A DNA stretch of 64,000 bases. It comes from Carnegiea gigantea (taxonomy: Eukaryota; Streptophyta; Magnoliopsida; Caryophyllales; Cactaceae). The translations under genes and the position numbers were made by a program. The DNA is taken from NCBI GenBank assembly GCA_029747015.1, contig JAKOGI010002471.1:10001-74000 (forward strand), in the 5' to 3' direction. How positions within the stretch are numbered: position 1 is the stretch's first letter; each line of letters starts with the position of its first letter. This document shows positions 45,441 through 57,031 of the stretch, piece by piece. Under the pieces are notes generated by a model. It was not told the DNA's origin. It made no database searches and was given only the letters and a program-made list of their open reading frames with translations.

Positions 45441-47825
45441 TAACACAGATTTCATGGTCGTTACATTTCAAAGCCCTATCCCTAGAATTAAACAAACATG
45501 TTTCAACTTCAATCTATAAAATTGGCTTCGCAATGGAAATCCTCGTAGTGATATGAACATCATGAGCCCTAAATTTGCGACTAAAAGTCCTGAGATTGCA
45601 ACATAAAGAAGCTCCTAGAAAATTAAGAGTGTCTAGAGAATGCCTTTGATGGGGTAAGTTTAGAAAAGGAAATATCTTCCTATTACATAGAATGTATAGA
45701 TTCTATGGTTTTGGTTCTTATGACGAGTTGTATTTCATTTCATTGGTTTTGGTTCTTCCTTGATAACACCCATCGAAGAATCCTAACATTTGACACCCTA
45801 TGAGCAAAATTGAAGAATATTATTGTGTCAATGATCAAAATCTAATTGTAATTACTAATCCTGACTTGATTGTTATCTCCACAATCCCAAAAAAATGGTG
45901 CCTTGAAGGAGGAAGATGTCAAATTTAGCTACAAGATGCCCAACTTATTTTGTAAATTTAGCTGTAATTGTAATCATATATTGATTGCTTTGTACCTGAA
46001 TAAATTAGGGATGTTGTGCCTGAGCTCTATAATTCTACTTACCTACATAGCACTGCCATGACAACGATGGCACAAAAAATAAAACCCTTGCCATCACATG
46101 TGCCTCTTGTAGACATCCCTGTCAAACATGAACCATCAGAACCAAAATTAGGTGATGTTCTTTTTTCAACTTCTAGATTTTTGTTGAGACAAATTTAGTG
46201 GCAATTTCATACACTTCTAAGCTCAACTGAATAACTGATTGTCTTGTGTTGGAGACAATGCTTTGTATTTATCTCAGCTTGATTGAATAATTGATTGTCT
46301 TGTGTTAGAGAGGAATGCTTTGGACTTTATGTCACCCTTGACTAATGTCTGATCACTTTTTCCTTCATTTATAGGTAGGGTGCAAAACCATGTGCTAATT
46401 TCTATTTTGATGATGTGATAGGGCTCAGAACATTGATGCATCAAAATTCAACTGCAATTGGTGATCCTAAATTGATTTCAAGCATTACAATGCCAAAAAA
46501 GTCACGGCTTAATGGAGGAAAATGTCGAATTCAATTGCTAGAAACCCAACTTGCACTTACAAATTGTGCTGATGTTTTTTAAATTATGCTCTTTATGCCC
46601 TTACTTTTTGAATCTGGTGAAGTTCTATACTGGGTTATAGATCCATGACTTTGACAAGGAAGATGAAGACGATGTAGTGATGTAGTAATTCGATCATCCT
46701 CATCATGGCCTTCTTGATGTTTACTGTGGATTTTGGCCTTTTGCCATGGGTTTGGACTAGAGAAAAAAGCCAATGAATTGATTGTACTATAGATGTGGTG
46801 TTGGGTTAGCTTAGTGGTCCATGTTGTGGGCTTAAAGTTTCATTGATCAAGTAATTAAAATTTTGCTATGTAATCAACCTAAATGTTGTAATGGGCTTAT
46901 GAGGAAGTCTAAGTTTTGTAGCTAGTTTATGATGTAATAAAAAATTCTAATTGATGAAGAGAGTTTTGCCTATTTGTCATTTTGCATACTTGTTGTAAAC
47001 TGAGTTTGTGGGGTGTAAATTAGCTAATAAATTGTGGCAATATTTCAGCTTGCAGGCCTATTATTTCACTAGGATGCTTAAGCTTGATCGCTCAGAAACT
47101 ATGGATAGCTATAGTGCAGTAAACCTAGTTTGGAATCTTGTATACTTGTTGTAAATTCAGTTGCTATCAAAAACTAGGGATAGCTGTAGTGCAGTAAACC
47201 TAGTTCACTTACTGTCAAAGCATGGGCTGATAGTGCGACAATCGGCATAGTTGAATCAATTTTACTTGCTTGTTGTCTACTAGCTCATGCAAACGGGATC
47301 TCAAAATTAAATTACTTCTTGTGGCTCATGGAAAAGAGATCTTGAGATGTCATTTTAACTGTTGCACTCATCAGAAGCTTGGAATCAGAAAATGATAAGA
47401 TAAAGAGATATCAACACTAGAGATGAGTATTGAGCAAAATACCTGAAAGCAAAATATGAGTGTCCCCCAACTATCTTTTTATGCCACTACGTATGACCTA
47501 ATAGCTAAGAGGATAAAAAACTCATCTAAGTGTTTAAGCAACTCAATTATCTAATGATATAAATGCTTTTTAAAGATAATTTAACCCACAATAGACATAA
47601 AAAAATTACAGACAGATGCCCTCCATTGTGTGGAAATTATAATTAGGCGATAATATCATTAGAATATATTTAAAAGGTCCAAATTTCTGTGGAAACTATT
47701 TTTATTTTCATATTTCACCCTAAACTTTTCATATTTTCATATTTTACCTCGATACTTAAACACTTACTTTCGAAAATTTTATTTTTGTGTATGTTCACTA
47801 GTACTACTCAAAACCTTCTTTCAAA
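45441..47825. other. Unclassified repetitive region
   Basis: No gene is recognised. It contains several internal duplications. A block at about 45830-45935 is echoed at 46440-46550 (caaaat...aattgtaatt...ccaaaaaa...ggaggaa...atgtc...cccaactt). A 55-bp tandem pair lies at 46222-46330, and a 34-bp unit (ggatagctatagtgcagtaa) recurs at 47097-47130 and 47171-47205. Non-coding parts of a DNA transposon are possible but not shown. Confidence 0.45.
46222..46330. repeat. 55-bp tandem duplication
   Basis: ctcaactgaataactgattg...cttgtgttggagacaatgc is followed at once by a diverged copy, ctcagcttgattgaataatt...cttgtgttagagaggaatgc. Confidence 0.75.
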
Positions 47826-47837
47826 TGGTATTAGAGC
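47826..47837 (+). other. tRNA-Met primer-binding site, probable start of the endogenous pararetrovirus
   Basis: TGGTATTAGAGC differs at one base from the tRNA-Met primer site TGGTATCAGAGC that defines position 1 of caulimovirid genomes. It is on the same strand as the virus-like frames 600 bp downstream. A copia-type LTR ending at 47823 would give the same motif, so the link is inferred. Confidence 0.5.
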
Positions 47838-48434
47838 GATGTGGCAAAAAAATAATTAAGATAATTGAGTTAATTAATAGTTAATTAAGCTAATTAACGA
47901 TTTTTAGTGCTTGAATCATCATCTACTTGCTCTGCACCTAATTATTCACATGTTGTGGACACTGCATAAGGAACTCCTTTAGTAGCATCGCAAACAAACT
48001 ATATTACTGATATAGTTTTAGAATGAAAGACCAAATTAGCAAATAAGACTGAAGTAAAGAGATAAAAAAATAATTATCTGTAATCCATCTGTCTTTAATC
48101 AACCAAATCAAACATAGTGAAAAATCTGATTTAAGTATTAGGAATTCCTTTCAGCATATATATCATTTCCAGAACCTAAAAAATAAAAATCCGTTTCTTT
48201 TGCATGATATGGAAATCCAAAAACAAGTGCAAGAAAAAGCAACTAAAAAATCAACTGAAAAATCATATGAAAAGGCACAGAAAGAATAAGACGATGGAGT
48301 AAAAGTAGTAAAATCTTAAAGAATTACAAAATATGTTTGATAAAGAATAAAATCCATGAAAATTAAATAAAATCATGGACATAATAGTTGAAAAATAAGA
48401 TGTATTGTTTGATGATAATGAAATAATGTCCAGT

Positions 48435-49850
48435 TAGAAGAAGAAATATATCAGCAAATGAGCCTAATTAAACTAGAGGATCTTAATGTAGTTCCTTTAC
48501 AAGAAATTAGGAGTAAACAAGATAAAAAATATAGTAAAATGATATTTGAAGTTGAAATTAATGAGATTGAAGAAGAACTCAATACAAATGAAATCAAGTC
48601 TAATCTAGTTTATAATGTTGCTCCTAAACATGACAAATTTGGTGAATCTTCTCGAAGAAACACCCATTTTGTGAGACCTAGGTATGTTTCAGCATGGCGT
48701 GCAGCCAATTTTTCCTTTGGGTTTATCCTAGGGAAAACCACATCCTTTAAAGAAATTAGTCTTATCCCAATTACTCCAATGGGATACATCTTAAACATTG
48801 ATAGAGCTCGAAGTAGAGAAGAAATATTTAAACATTGAAAAGGGAGGTATGAATAGTATCCTAAACTTGAATACCACATGGTCTATTGAGAATTTTCTAA
48901 ATTATATCGAACATAGTTTTTTTGGAACTGCAGTTAACTAGTATAAGTCATTAGATGAAGAAGGTAAGAATATATTAAGAATGATGGAAGCATCAGATGC
49001 TATGTTCAAAAAAATTATGTAAGGAAATCGAAGCTGAATTTATCGGAGCTAAATAGAGAATGGCAAAGAACAATTAATAACATAGAATTATGAGATATGA
49101 GATATCTAGAGAATTATATTATTAAATTTAGTCAATATTATTATAAAATTGGTCAATGAAACCTATCTTGGTATGTTCTATAATAAATCACCATTGTCGA
49201 TAGATTCCATAATCAATGATACCCTTGGTACAAGAATCTCTTGTTTAAGAAAATGAGTCAATGATCCATGTCTTGATCTCCAAAAGTAAAAGAACATGAA
49301 GAAATAGTCTGTAGCTTGTTGGGATCTGCTCATCAATGGGAAAATGTACCTGAGAAGAGAAGAAACAAAAATTCTATTAGAAAAGAGCTTTAACAAGCAA
49401 ATGGGAGAGAAGTACAAAAGAAAATATTATAACAAATCAAGCCCTGAAAAATGAAGATTTTTAGAAAAGCTGCTTATTGTTCTGTTGTGTTGGGCATCCA
49501 GAGTAGCGCATTATTCTAACAAATGTAAAAATAAGAAGAATAACAAGCTTATAGAAACTTTGGGTATTCTAGATTATATTGAGTTTAGTGATGAAGAAGC
49601 ACTAGATATAGCTTGAAAAATAGCAAGGGATCAAGATTATACTAGAAGATGAATATGAAGAGAATGATTGTAAAGAAAGTAGTCACAGGATGGAGAGTAG
49701 TTCAACTAGCCTTCACGATATTCAAGGGGAAGAATTTATTGTAGATAATGAGAATGAAGATGTTAAAGGAGACTGTATCCTTCCTATAATTCAGAAAGAT
49801 ATGATCTATAAAAATCCATCTTTCAGTTAAAGAGCATGTACATATGTAAA
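48435..49850 (+). pseudogene. Endogenous pararetrovirus capsid-like frame (broken)
   Basis: The first open stretch, 48458-48838, encodes a lysine- and glutamate-rich segment (VVPLQEIRSKQDKKYSKMIF). The capsid-like core then continues in other frames: LNTTWSIENFLNYIEH (from about 48870), YKSLDEEGKNIL after an in-frame stop, CKEIEAEFIGAK (about 49018-49053) and DMRYLENYIIKFSQYYYK (49094-49147). A Cys/His zinc-knuckle remnant spread over two frames (GHPE, HYSNKCKNKK, about 49471-49540) and an acidic tail follow. At least three frameshifts and many stops are visible. The order and the YLE-Y-YYY pattern fit caulimovirid capsid proteins, which package the viral genome. Confidence 0.7.
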
Positions 49851-49859
49851 ATAATGTAA

Positions 49860-50564
49860 GGAGATCTAGAAAAACAAGAATGTGAGTATGATGTGGGAGA
49901 AGTTAATCTCATTAATTGAAAAAATATCCTTAAGCATAAGAAAGATGAAAAGTACAAGTATATCCATATTGGAAGCATCCAAGTTCAAATTACTCCATTA
50001 CGATATTATGGCAAAGATATTGATCTTTGTGCTCAGCTTTATGATATCAGCTATACCGAATTTAATAATCAAATGATCATAAGGATTAAGGCTAATTTAT
50101 GTAATGGATTAGTAGGATTCAATTGCCAACCTAGATATTTCATAAGCCTAAAAGATGAATTTGCTATAAACTTTTTATCACTTAAGATAAAGATAGTTGT
50201 GATGGATATGAAAGAGGAGGTTACCACTGAAGACATTTTGGAAATAATCTACAAATTAGACAATACCATAGACCCGAAGACTAAGATAACAATGATAGAG
50301 GTAGAAAAATTTGAGAGTCTTATTTCAATGCAAAAAATTCAAAGAATAAAGTACAACCCACAGGAGATAAAAATTGATAGTTTATGGAGATCTAGCTTTG
50401 CAAATCCTATAAAAATCAATAAGAAAAACGTAATAAAAATTGATGAAAATGATAAAATTACCATTATACCCCAATTACTAAGAAGCATGAGTGCAAGATT
50501 AGAATGGGAGAAGGATCTTCGACAGCTAAAAAAGAGCTTAAAGCAGATGATACCATTAGTGTGA
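49860..50564 (+). pseudogene. Endogenous pararetrovirus movement protein (30K family), truncated
   Basis: One frame runs from about 49860 to 50564 with an in-frame TGA at 49917. It includes YIHIGSIQVQITPL (49959-50000), the LYD position, IKANLCNGLVGFNCQPRYF (about 50080-50138) and ISLKDEFA, the conserved core of the 30K movement proteins that widen plasmodesmata. It closes in MSARLEWEKDLRQLKKSL. The reading frame stops six bases before the LTR of the next element, so the natural C-terminus may be lost. Codon use is AT-rich like the surrounding insertion. Confidence 0.75.
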
Positions 50565-50571
50565 CAAGTGA

Positions 50572-51515
50572 TGTAACTCCCCCAAATTAAACATGTTTCA
50601 TTGTTTGCAACCGCTATTCTGATTCCTTCAATTATAACCAATAAACCCAATGATGGGACGTTACCGCTGTCCAAAAAGGACAAGACTTGAAGCATGTGTA
50701 CTAAAAATAACATACTTAGGCATAGCTTCAATCATACACATTCATACATGATCAAACCATATATAGTTAACTGTTAACCAATATAAAGTTTATACACTAT
50801 AGTAAAACTATTCACCATATAATCTACACCTCCATCCACTGAAAATTTCAAAATATAGCTTAAAAATATGCATGTACTATGTCACTATTGATCCATCTAG
50901 ATTCTCTTGCGCAACGTATTTTTTTCAGCTAGTTTGCTAGCATGAGGGTGATTCACTGAGCATTTGCCTAAAACAAAACCTGAAAAATATTTTGAATTAT
51001 GAGCCGAAGCTCAATACATGCATTCCTGTATTGTTGAAAGATCTCTGCATAGATTGGTTGGGCACCCGATTTGCAATTCATTTTAAGTTAAAACAGTGAA
51101 TGAGATGAATGTAAAACTGCATTGCTAGTTATTATCTGATAGTAAACTCCTTGACATTGTTATGATTTATAGATAGGTGTACACTTGTCAAGCCGATCGA
51201 GAGACCTGGCCTGAAGCCCGCGCGGGTAACTAAAGGAAAATGCCCTGTAACTGATAATTGATGGGGTCACTACTTATGTGACAAATTACTGATTAAACTG
51301 ATTCATTGATGTACTTATCAATATATTATAATTTTGATAAATACATGCTGATATCTAAAGATACCGGCAATGAACGTACCTCAAGTCTTTAAAATGCAAT
51401 CTCACTTGATGATACTTATGCGCAATGGGAAATGATAGATTAGGCCCCGTTTCTGCTTAAGAAATGTAGTTATAGGTAAATGCGGTTAGTAAACAACTTT
51501 CACTTCCATACTTAT
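50572..51515 (-). repeat. Truncated left LTR of the family 2 array
   Basis: Begins TGTAACTCCCCC and matches the middle LTR from 57032 to about 57970. It then jumps, near 51512-51522, straight into the RNase H/integrase linker. About 1.9 kb of LTR and the integrase-coding end are lost here. Confidence 0.82.
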
Positions 51516-52010
51516 GCACGCGTTCCATGCTTTCTTTAGATACAAATGTTGGTCCTAGGTCCTGAAGTACTACAAGCTCCAACTTCAAAGAGTTAGATCC
51601 ATTGATATGTTTAGATGCTTGCCCATGTGACACCAATTGAACATCCAAGTTCTCAAGCCCTCCCAAGAGGTTCAACTTAGTAATGGCTACAGAGCTAGGG
51701 GTATGTTGTGCTTTCCTTATCAGGGCATCTGCCACATTATTTGCCTTTCCTTGGTGATTTCAGATGTGCAAGTTATAAACTTTAAGCAATTCTAGTCAAC
51801 TTCTTTGTCTTAGATTGAGCTTCTTATTAGGGAAAATCTACTTCAGGCTTTGATGGTTAGTATAGTTCTCACAAGATACTCCATACAAGTAATGTTTCCA
51901 AATTTCAGTACAAAAACCATAACCGCTAGTCCTGGGTCATGGGTAGGGTGAATTCTCTCATAAGGCTTGAACTATCAGGAGGTATAGGCTATCACTTTAT
52001 CTTCTTGCTG
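51457..52010 (-). pseudogene. Unit A RNase H and linker (broken)
   Basis: The frame 51735-51457 starts MADALIRKAQHTPSS, the conserved end of the RNase H domain, and runs into the LTR at its C-terminus because of the deletion. Decayed RNase H text precedes it at 51780-52010. Confidence 0.7.
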
Positions 52011-52850
52011 ACTTTGTAGCTTTCCTTAACAAATTGGTTAGGGATGACGATCTTTGACAAATTCTTTCGGAACTAGATAATACCCTGCTAAACCAGAAAA
52101 GTTTATGATCTCAATAATATTGGTGAGACTTGGACACTCTGTAATTGCTCTTACCTTCTTCAAATCAACCTTAACCCCTTCCTTTGAAACCACATGTCCC
52201 AAAAATACTACTTCTTCTAACTAGAACTCATGTTTCTTATATTTGCTGTGCAATTGATGTTCCTCCAAGGTCTGCAACACTGTTCTCAAATGCACAATGT
52301 GCTCATCTATGTTTTCAGAGTATATCAAGATATCTTTTATAAACACCACCACAAACTTGTCTAAATAGGGTCTGAAAATCTATTCATAAGATCCATAAAG
52401 GCCACGGAGGCATTGATCATGCCAAGAGGGATCACGAAGAATTCATAATGACCAACCGAAGTCCTAAGTGCGGTTTGGGAATTTCTTCAGACAAATCCTA
52501 AGTTGATAGTATCCCGATCTTAAATAAATCTTGGAAAACACTCTTGCCTTTTACAGTCAATCAAATAAACCATCTATAGGGGGCAATGGGTATTTGTTCT
52601 TGATGGTGATCTTGTTCAACTCTCTGTAATCGACAAATAACCTCGAGGTTCCATCCTTCTTCTTTACAAATAGAACTTGGGTACCCCTTGGTGACACACT
52701 TGGTCTGGTAAATCCCTTCTGTAATAGCTCATCTAATTGAATCTTCAGTTTTCTAAGCTCTGTTGGTGCCATACGATTAGAGGCTTTATAGATACATTCA
52801 GCATCAGGGTTTAATTCAATCTTAAAATCAATTTATCTTTGCGGGGTAGT
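52010..52850 (-). pseudogene. Unit A reverse transcriptase (broken)
   Basis: Opens with [20 protein letters not shown] and [20 protein letters not shown] (52772-52557). The active-site box at 52332-52343 reads FIKD, with Lys in place of the first catalytic Asp. LGHVVSKEGVKVDLKKV follows. Stops lie between the pieces. Confidence 0.82.
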
Positions 52851-53105
52851 CCCAGTGACTTTATGGATCCTTAACATAAGAGCTCACTTGCTTTCATAAT
52901 AGAATTTAAAGAACAAGATTTTTTTCTCTCTTTGCCCAGAAAACATATTTCATTCTCTTGTTTGTCCCCTGAAAGGAACTGATGGAGATCTCTCCATATC
53001 CCTTAATTTGGAAACTCAAATCAGCAAAGGTAATCATATTTTGAAGGCCCAAGTATAAATAAATCATCCACTTCTAGTTTAATAAGCAAGACAGTAGGTA
53101 CGAGT

Positions 53106-54480
53106 TGATTCTAGCAGTAAACCCGATCTTTGTGATTGTAATTACTTAGGCCTCTATGAGGTTTAAGTCCTTAATTTTTGCATATTTTGGATCCTAAAGA
53201 TGTTAGCTACCTAGTTGAAGTGATTAAATCAAGTTAAATCAAGTGGAAGATGAAGAACCAGGTCCATCTTTCAAACCGTGTATGCTGGAACCTGGTTTGG
53301 ACCAGTTCGGGTATTCTGATCTTTTGGGCAAGTAAATGAGCTCCAAATTGAGTAATTCCAGTTGAAGCTATTAGAAGACTTCTCAAGATTTCCAACCATG
53401 TGTGGCAAGCTAAGTTATGCCCACGTTTGGCCTAGGAAACGTGGCCGTCAATCAGACCCTACATCCTGCCAGCACAAGCCCGGTTGCATCTAGTTGGTGC
53501 ATTTAGTGGTTGATTGCCTTAATCATGTCCAATCCTAGTCTAGCTATATGATCAGGTCTCTAGAAGGTAGTTGGACACAATCATGGAGGAACCACCAAGC
53601 AAACTATTGGAAATCAAGTAAAGAAAGGTAGAATTCAGCTATTGGCCAGTCGTAAAGCAACCGGGAGACAAGCTGCTTTTCTCCTTTTTCTCTCACATGT
53701 TAGGAGCTGCTTGCTTGTGTATTAGCTTGCTTACTTCTTTCCTAATCATGAAGGCTTTAATTTTGATTGGTTAAAGTAGAGGCAAGGCTTGTAATTAGCA
53801 AGGATTAAGGTTGTAAACTAGCTAGTATCACACGAGTTAGCTTAAATCGTGAACTAAGCTAGTTTAAGAGGTTTCCTAATTGTGAAGAAACCTCACCCCT
53901 TAGCTAGAGCAGCTTGTATGCTTGCTTGCTAGGCATATAGGTTGTACGCTTTCATTTTGCAAATCAGATTTCATGAATTTTAAGAGAGAAAAGAGAGCAT
54001 TGCTCCTTTGAAACCAAAATTCTAAACTTGGTTATCCTTAACTAGGCCGATTAAGGTGGTGTTCAAGCTTAGTTCTAATCTTATTTAAGTGGTGTTTTTG
54101 TATCTTAAACAAGTTTAGGGGCCCTAAACCTTAGTTTGGTGGTGTTTCTATATCCAAACAAAGGTTTAGTTTATCCTTCTACCATTGATTATCCTACGGG
54201 TTATGCATAAGCTTAGCTTGGATTCAGTTTACTAAATCTTTAGTTCTTAAATTCTTGCTTGAGTTTTCATGTATTCACCCCAAAGATACATCACTTTCTT
54301 TTCCTTTTCCCATTTAGAATCCCTTGATTCTAAATTCCATCTCCTACCTCATGTTTTTGCTGCCTCATAACTACTATATAACGTACCATTTCCTTGGATG
54401 TTCATTGATTGTACTCTCTCTTGGTTTTAAGCTTTTGCTCTTGAATTGAATTTTAGCATAGACCCTCGGGAGATACATCA
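53106..54480. mobile_element. About 1.37-kb insertion in unit A, probable solo LTR
   Basis: Sequence absent from unit B lies between the protease region (ending near 53105) and the resumption of similarity at about 54482. It codes for nothing and has TG near the left and CA at the right (TGATTCTAGC and AGATACATCA). It holds a triplicated segment (aaggtggtgtt..., taagtggtgttttt..., ttggtggtgtttc..., 54050-54160). The flanking 5-mers cgagt and ggaac do not match, so the exact ends are uncertain. Confidence 0.5.
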
Positions 54481-54481
54481 G

Positions 54482-55560
54482 GAACTTATGGTCTTCTAAT
54501 GTATCTTAACCCCATAAGTACACAAGCAGCACATTTGCAGAATGATATCAAGGTAGAACGAGTCAAATCGAATCAAGGCTCCAAGGAATACTATAATAAT
54601 ATGGCATCAATAGTAATTAGGACAAGTTTATAAGAGATAGTACACTCAACTTTAGAGTCATGGGGTAACTTGTTTCTATAATTGGTTTTTATCTCCTTAT
54701 TTTCAAGGTTCAGTTACATGGCATATCGAGTGGATATAAATGAATGAGTGCCAACTGAATCAATCAATACACAAAATGGCTTTGAAATTATAAAGAGAGT
54801 TCCAGTAACTACCGTGGCAGAGATGGCAGCTTTCTTCTTGCTCAACATATACATCTTTTCTATGGCTGTGAGCCTTAGCGGTGGGAGCCATTGTCTGCAG
54901 CTTTCAGTCTTCGGGGATAGGTAGCAATGAGGTGCTTTGGGCTACTGCACCAAATGCATTTATTAATTCCCACTCAGGGCTTAGGGGTGGTGTGGTTAGT
55001 TCCTCCACATTTCCTACAAGCCTCTGCTAAGTCTACAGGATGACTCTTGGGAGAAGTAGGAGTAGGTTTCTTTTGGTTTACACTCGCACTCAGAGCTCCC
55101 TATTCAATCCATCTCCTCTCCCGATTAATTAGGTTTAAGGCCCTCAATTCAGCGTTAACTCGTACCACTTTAACTGCTCACTCATATAACTCTTGATAGG
55201 TAAGGATTGGTTGACCAGCTAGCTGCTTACAAAAATAGAAAGGTAATCCTTCTTCAAATCTCCTAATCTTTAGTAGTTTCAGAAATCTACTCCAAGCGAA
55301 GTAAGGCCTTAAGAGCCTATCCTTAACAGTGCTCCACCAAAAGGCTACTCTTTCAGTTAGGTAAAATGTTCCCATGTTCACCTTTTTATCCTCTAGAACC
55401 TCCACTGTTGTAAAAATCTTTTCTATCCCTCTAATGCATGCTTCTAGCTCTACTGAGTCATACTTTCCATCATATACTTTAGGGTTGTATTGCCCACTCT
55501 ATCTGCTAATTTATTGACTTTTTGAGGGATTTCGAAAGGTGCTGGGGCTATTCGTTTCAT
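54482..55560 (-). pseudogene. Unit A protease and gag (broken)
   Basis: The gag domain text GTFYLTERVAFWWSTVKDRL and QPILTYQELYE is in the frame 55405-55178. Two zinc knuckles at about 54930-55020 (CRKCGGTNH and CIWCSSPKH) have each lost their last Cys. The protease text is too decayed to place the active site. Confidence 0.7.
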
Positions 55561-55699
55561 AAGCTCAGACACCAAGGTCTATTAACAGTTAGAGTTCCCA
55601 TATTGCTATCCAACTCAAGGGAAATTGAGGGCATTCCAGTAAGGGTTATTGGCACATTACACAAAACTTGGTCACTTGACCCCTAATCATGATATGAAT

Positions 55700-57000
55700 T
55701 TTCTACTATGTGGGTTTCTGCATTGTTTTACACATATTCTGATATTTTGACTATTCATTTAGCTAAATAATTCAGTCAGCCAACTATAAGCAACATATAA
55801 GATACATATATACACAGATACAACTAGCATGACTCAAGTATTATTAGAACATAACCCAAAGCTTCATCATATCATTACCATAATTGCTCGCATACGTACA
55901 TATACATGGTTCCACAAAGAATATCATATCTAACTGACCACCCAAGATCAACCTTTGCACTTAGCTCCTAACTAAAACACCATTTAGCCCCAATAGACTA
56001 AGTCTACCAGATACCCAGAAGCAGGCGGGACTAGTCAACACAATTGGAAAGAGCTGTCTAACTATATACTATGTCATATCCTATACAAAATTCATCTATC
56101 CAACTGGCTATACTACATACATGTGGGCTCAAAAAGTAATCCATTTGAGATGTCAACATATAATATAAATCAATCTAATGATCCCTAGATGGATCATTGT
56201 CTAGGTCAGACTCATGCCTAGGTTCCCCGCCCGAGTCAAAACTGTTGTCTGAAGCACGAATCTCTGTATTCTCATAATCATGATCAAGCTAATGCTCCTC
56301 CCATTTCTGGGTCCCTCTCTGAGTCTTCCATGAGGTCACCATCAGAGCCCATGATGTATTAAGGAGATCTATAACAATATGGACCTCATTAGATCCATCA
56401 GATATGGGCATCCTTTATCTAGGTCCCGATGACTTTGTGTTGTCAGACAGTTGAGGAGTGCTCGATGCAGGTGGTGATGGTGGGAGAGATACAAAGTGTA
56501 ATGAAAATATATACTGCAGAATGTCCATGTTATTCCCTCTAGGCTCAAACTCCTCCCTTAAAAATAGCTCAGTTATAGTGTTAGCCCAACCCTCGCGAAA
56601 CTAAAATCTATGTTAGTCCTATCCCAAGGCTCGAGTCATCATAAAGCCATGATATCGGGTCCTAAACTTGACCCAAAGGTCAACTGTAAATAAGGTGCAC
56701 AACAACCTACAGGTATAGACCATAACACTGTGAAACTCAGAAATGGGGTTTGCATGTGGGCTACCATACTAGCGTATAGTAAACAGATGTGAATGGCCAC
56801 AAAAGCACCTAACATCATGTTCACTTCATATGGATCCATCCAAAAAGGAGGAACTTAAGTGAAGAACATGAGAGAGATAAACAGGCCTTTGTACAGTCAT
56901 AAATCTCTAACGTCATAAACCTCCAATGATATATTAATAACCTTCAGTAACTAACCTTCTCACCCTCCAATCTCTACTCTCCATACTCCATATCTCATCA
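55700..57000 (-). other. Unit A region between gag and primer site
   Basis: No domain is recognised. A hydrophobic open frame at 56839-56639 and an acidic stretch near 56220-56280 in another frame recall the extra upstream ORF of element 1. Confidence 0.4.
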
Positions 57001-57015
57001 AAGAAAATTAACCTG

Positions 57016-57027
57016 GCTCTGATACTA
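57016..57027 (-). other. tRNA-Met primer-binding site (complement) of unit A
   Basis: gctctgatacta matches the complement of the tRNA-Met site at 11 of 12, just left of the LTR that starts at 57032. Confidence 0.85.
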
Positions 57028-57031
57028 ACTT

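Larger units (their letters stand above)
47826..50566 (+). mobile_element. Endogenous pararetrovirus fragment (Caulimoviridae-like), truncated
   Basis: A leader with a tRNA-Met site is followed by a capsid-like frame (about 48435-49850) and a 30K movement-protein frame (about 49860-50564), both on the + strand and both broken. The layout capsid then movement protein resembles the Solendovirus-like branch, but that is an inference. The fragment ends where the LTR at 50572 begins, so polymerase and the rest are missing or displaced beyond the array. No virus could be made from what is here. Confidence 0.75.

Noticed and set aside
47400..47837. A copia 5' LTR ending just before the primer-like site at 47826
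   Set aside because: The ending in CA before TGGTATTAGAGC would fit, but no second LTR or copia protein follows, while virus-like frames do. It remains an alternative.
36153..57027. tRNA-like sequences gctctgatacca and TGGTATTAGAGC as tRNA genes
   Set aside because: Only the 12-base 3' end is present and each lies at an LTR edge or viral leader, so they are primer sites; no cloverleaf surrounds them.
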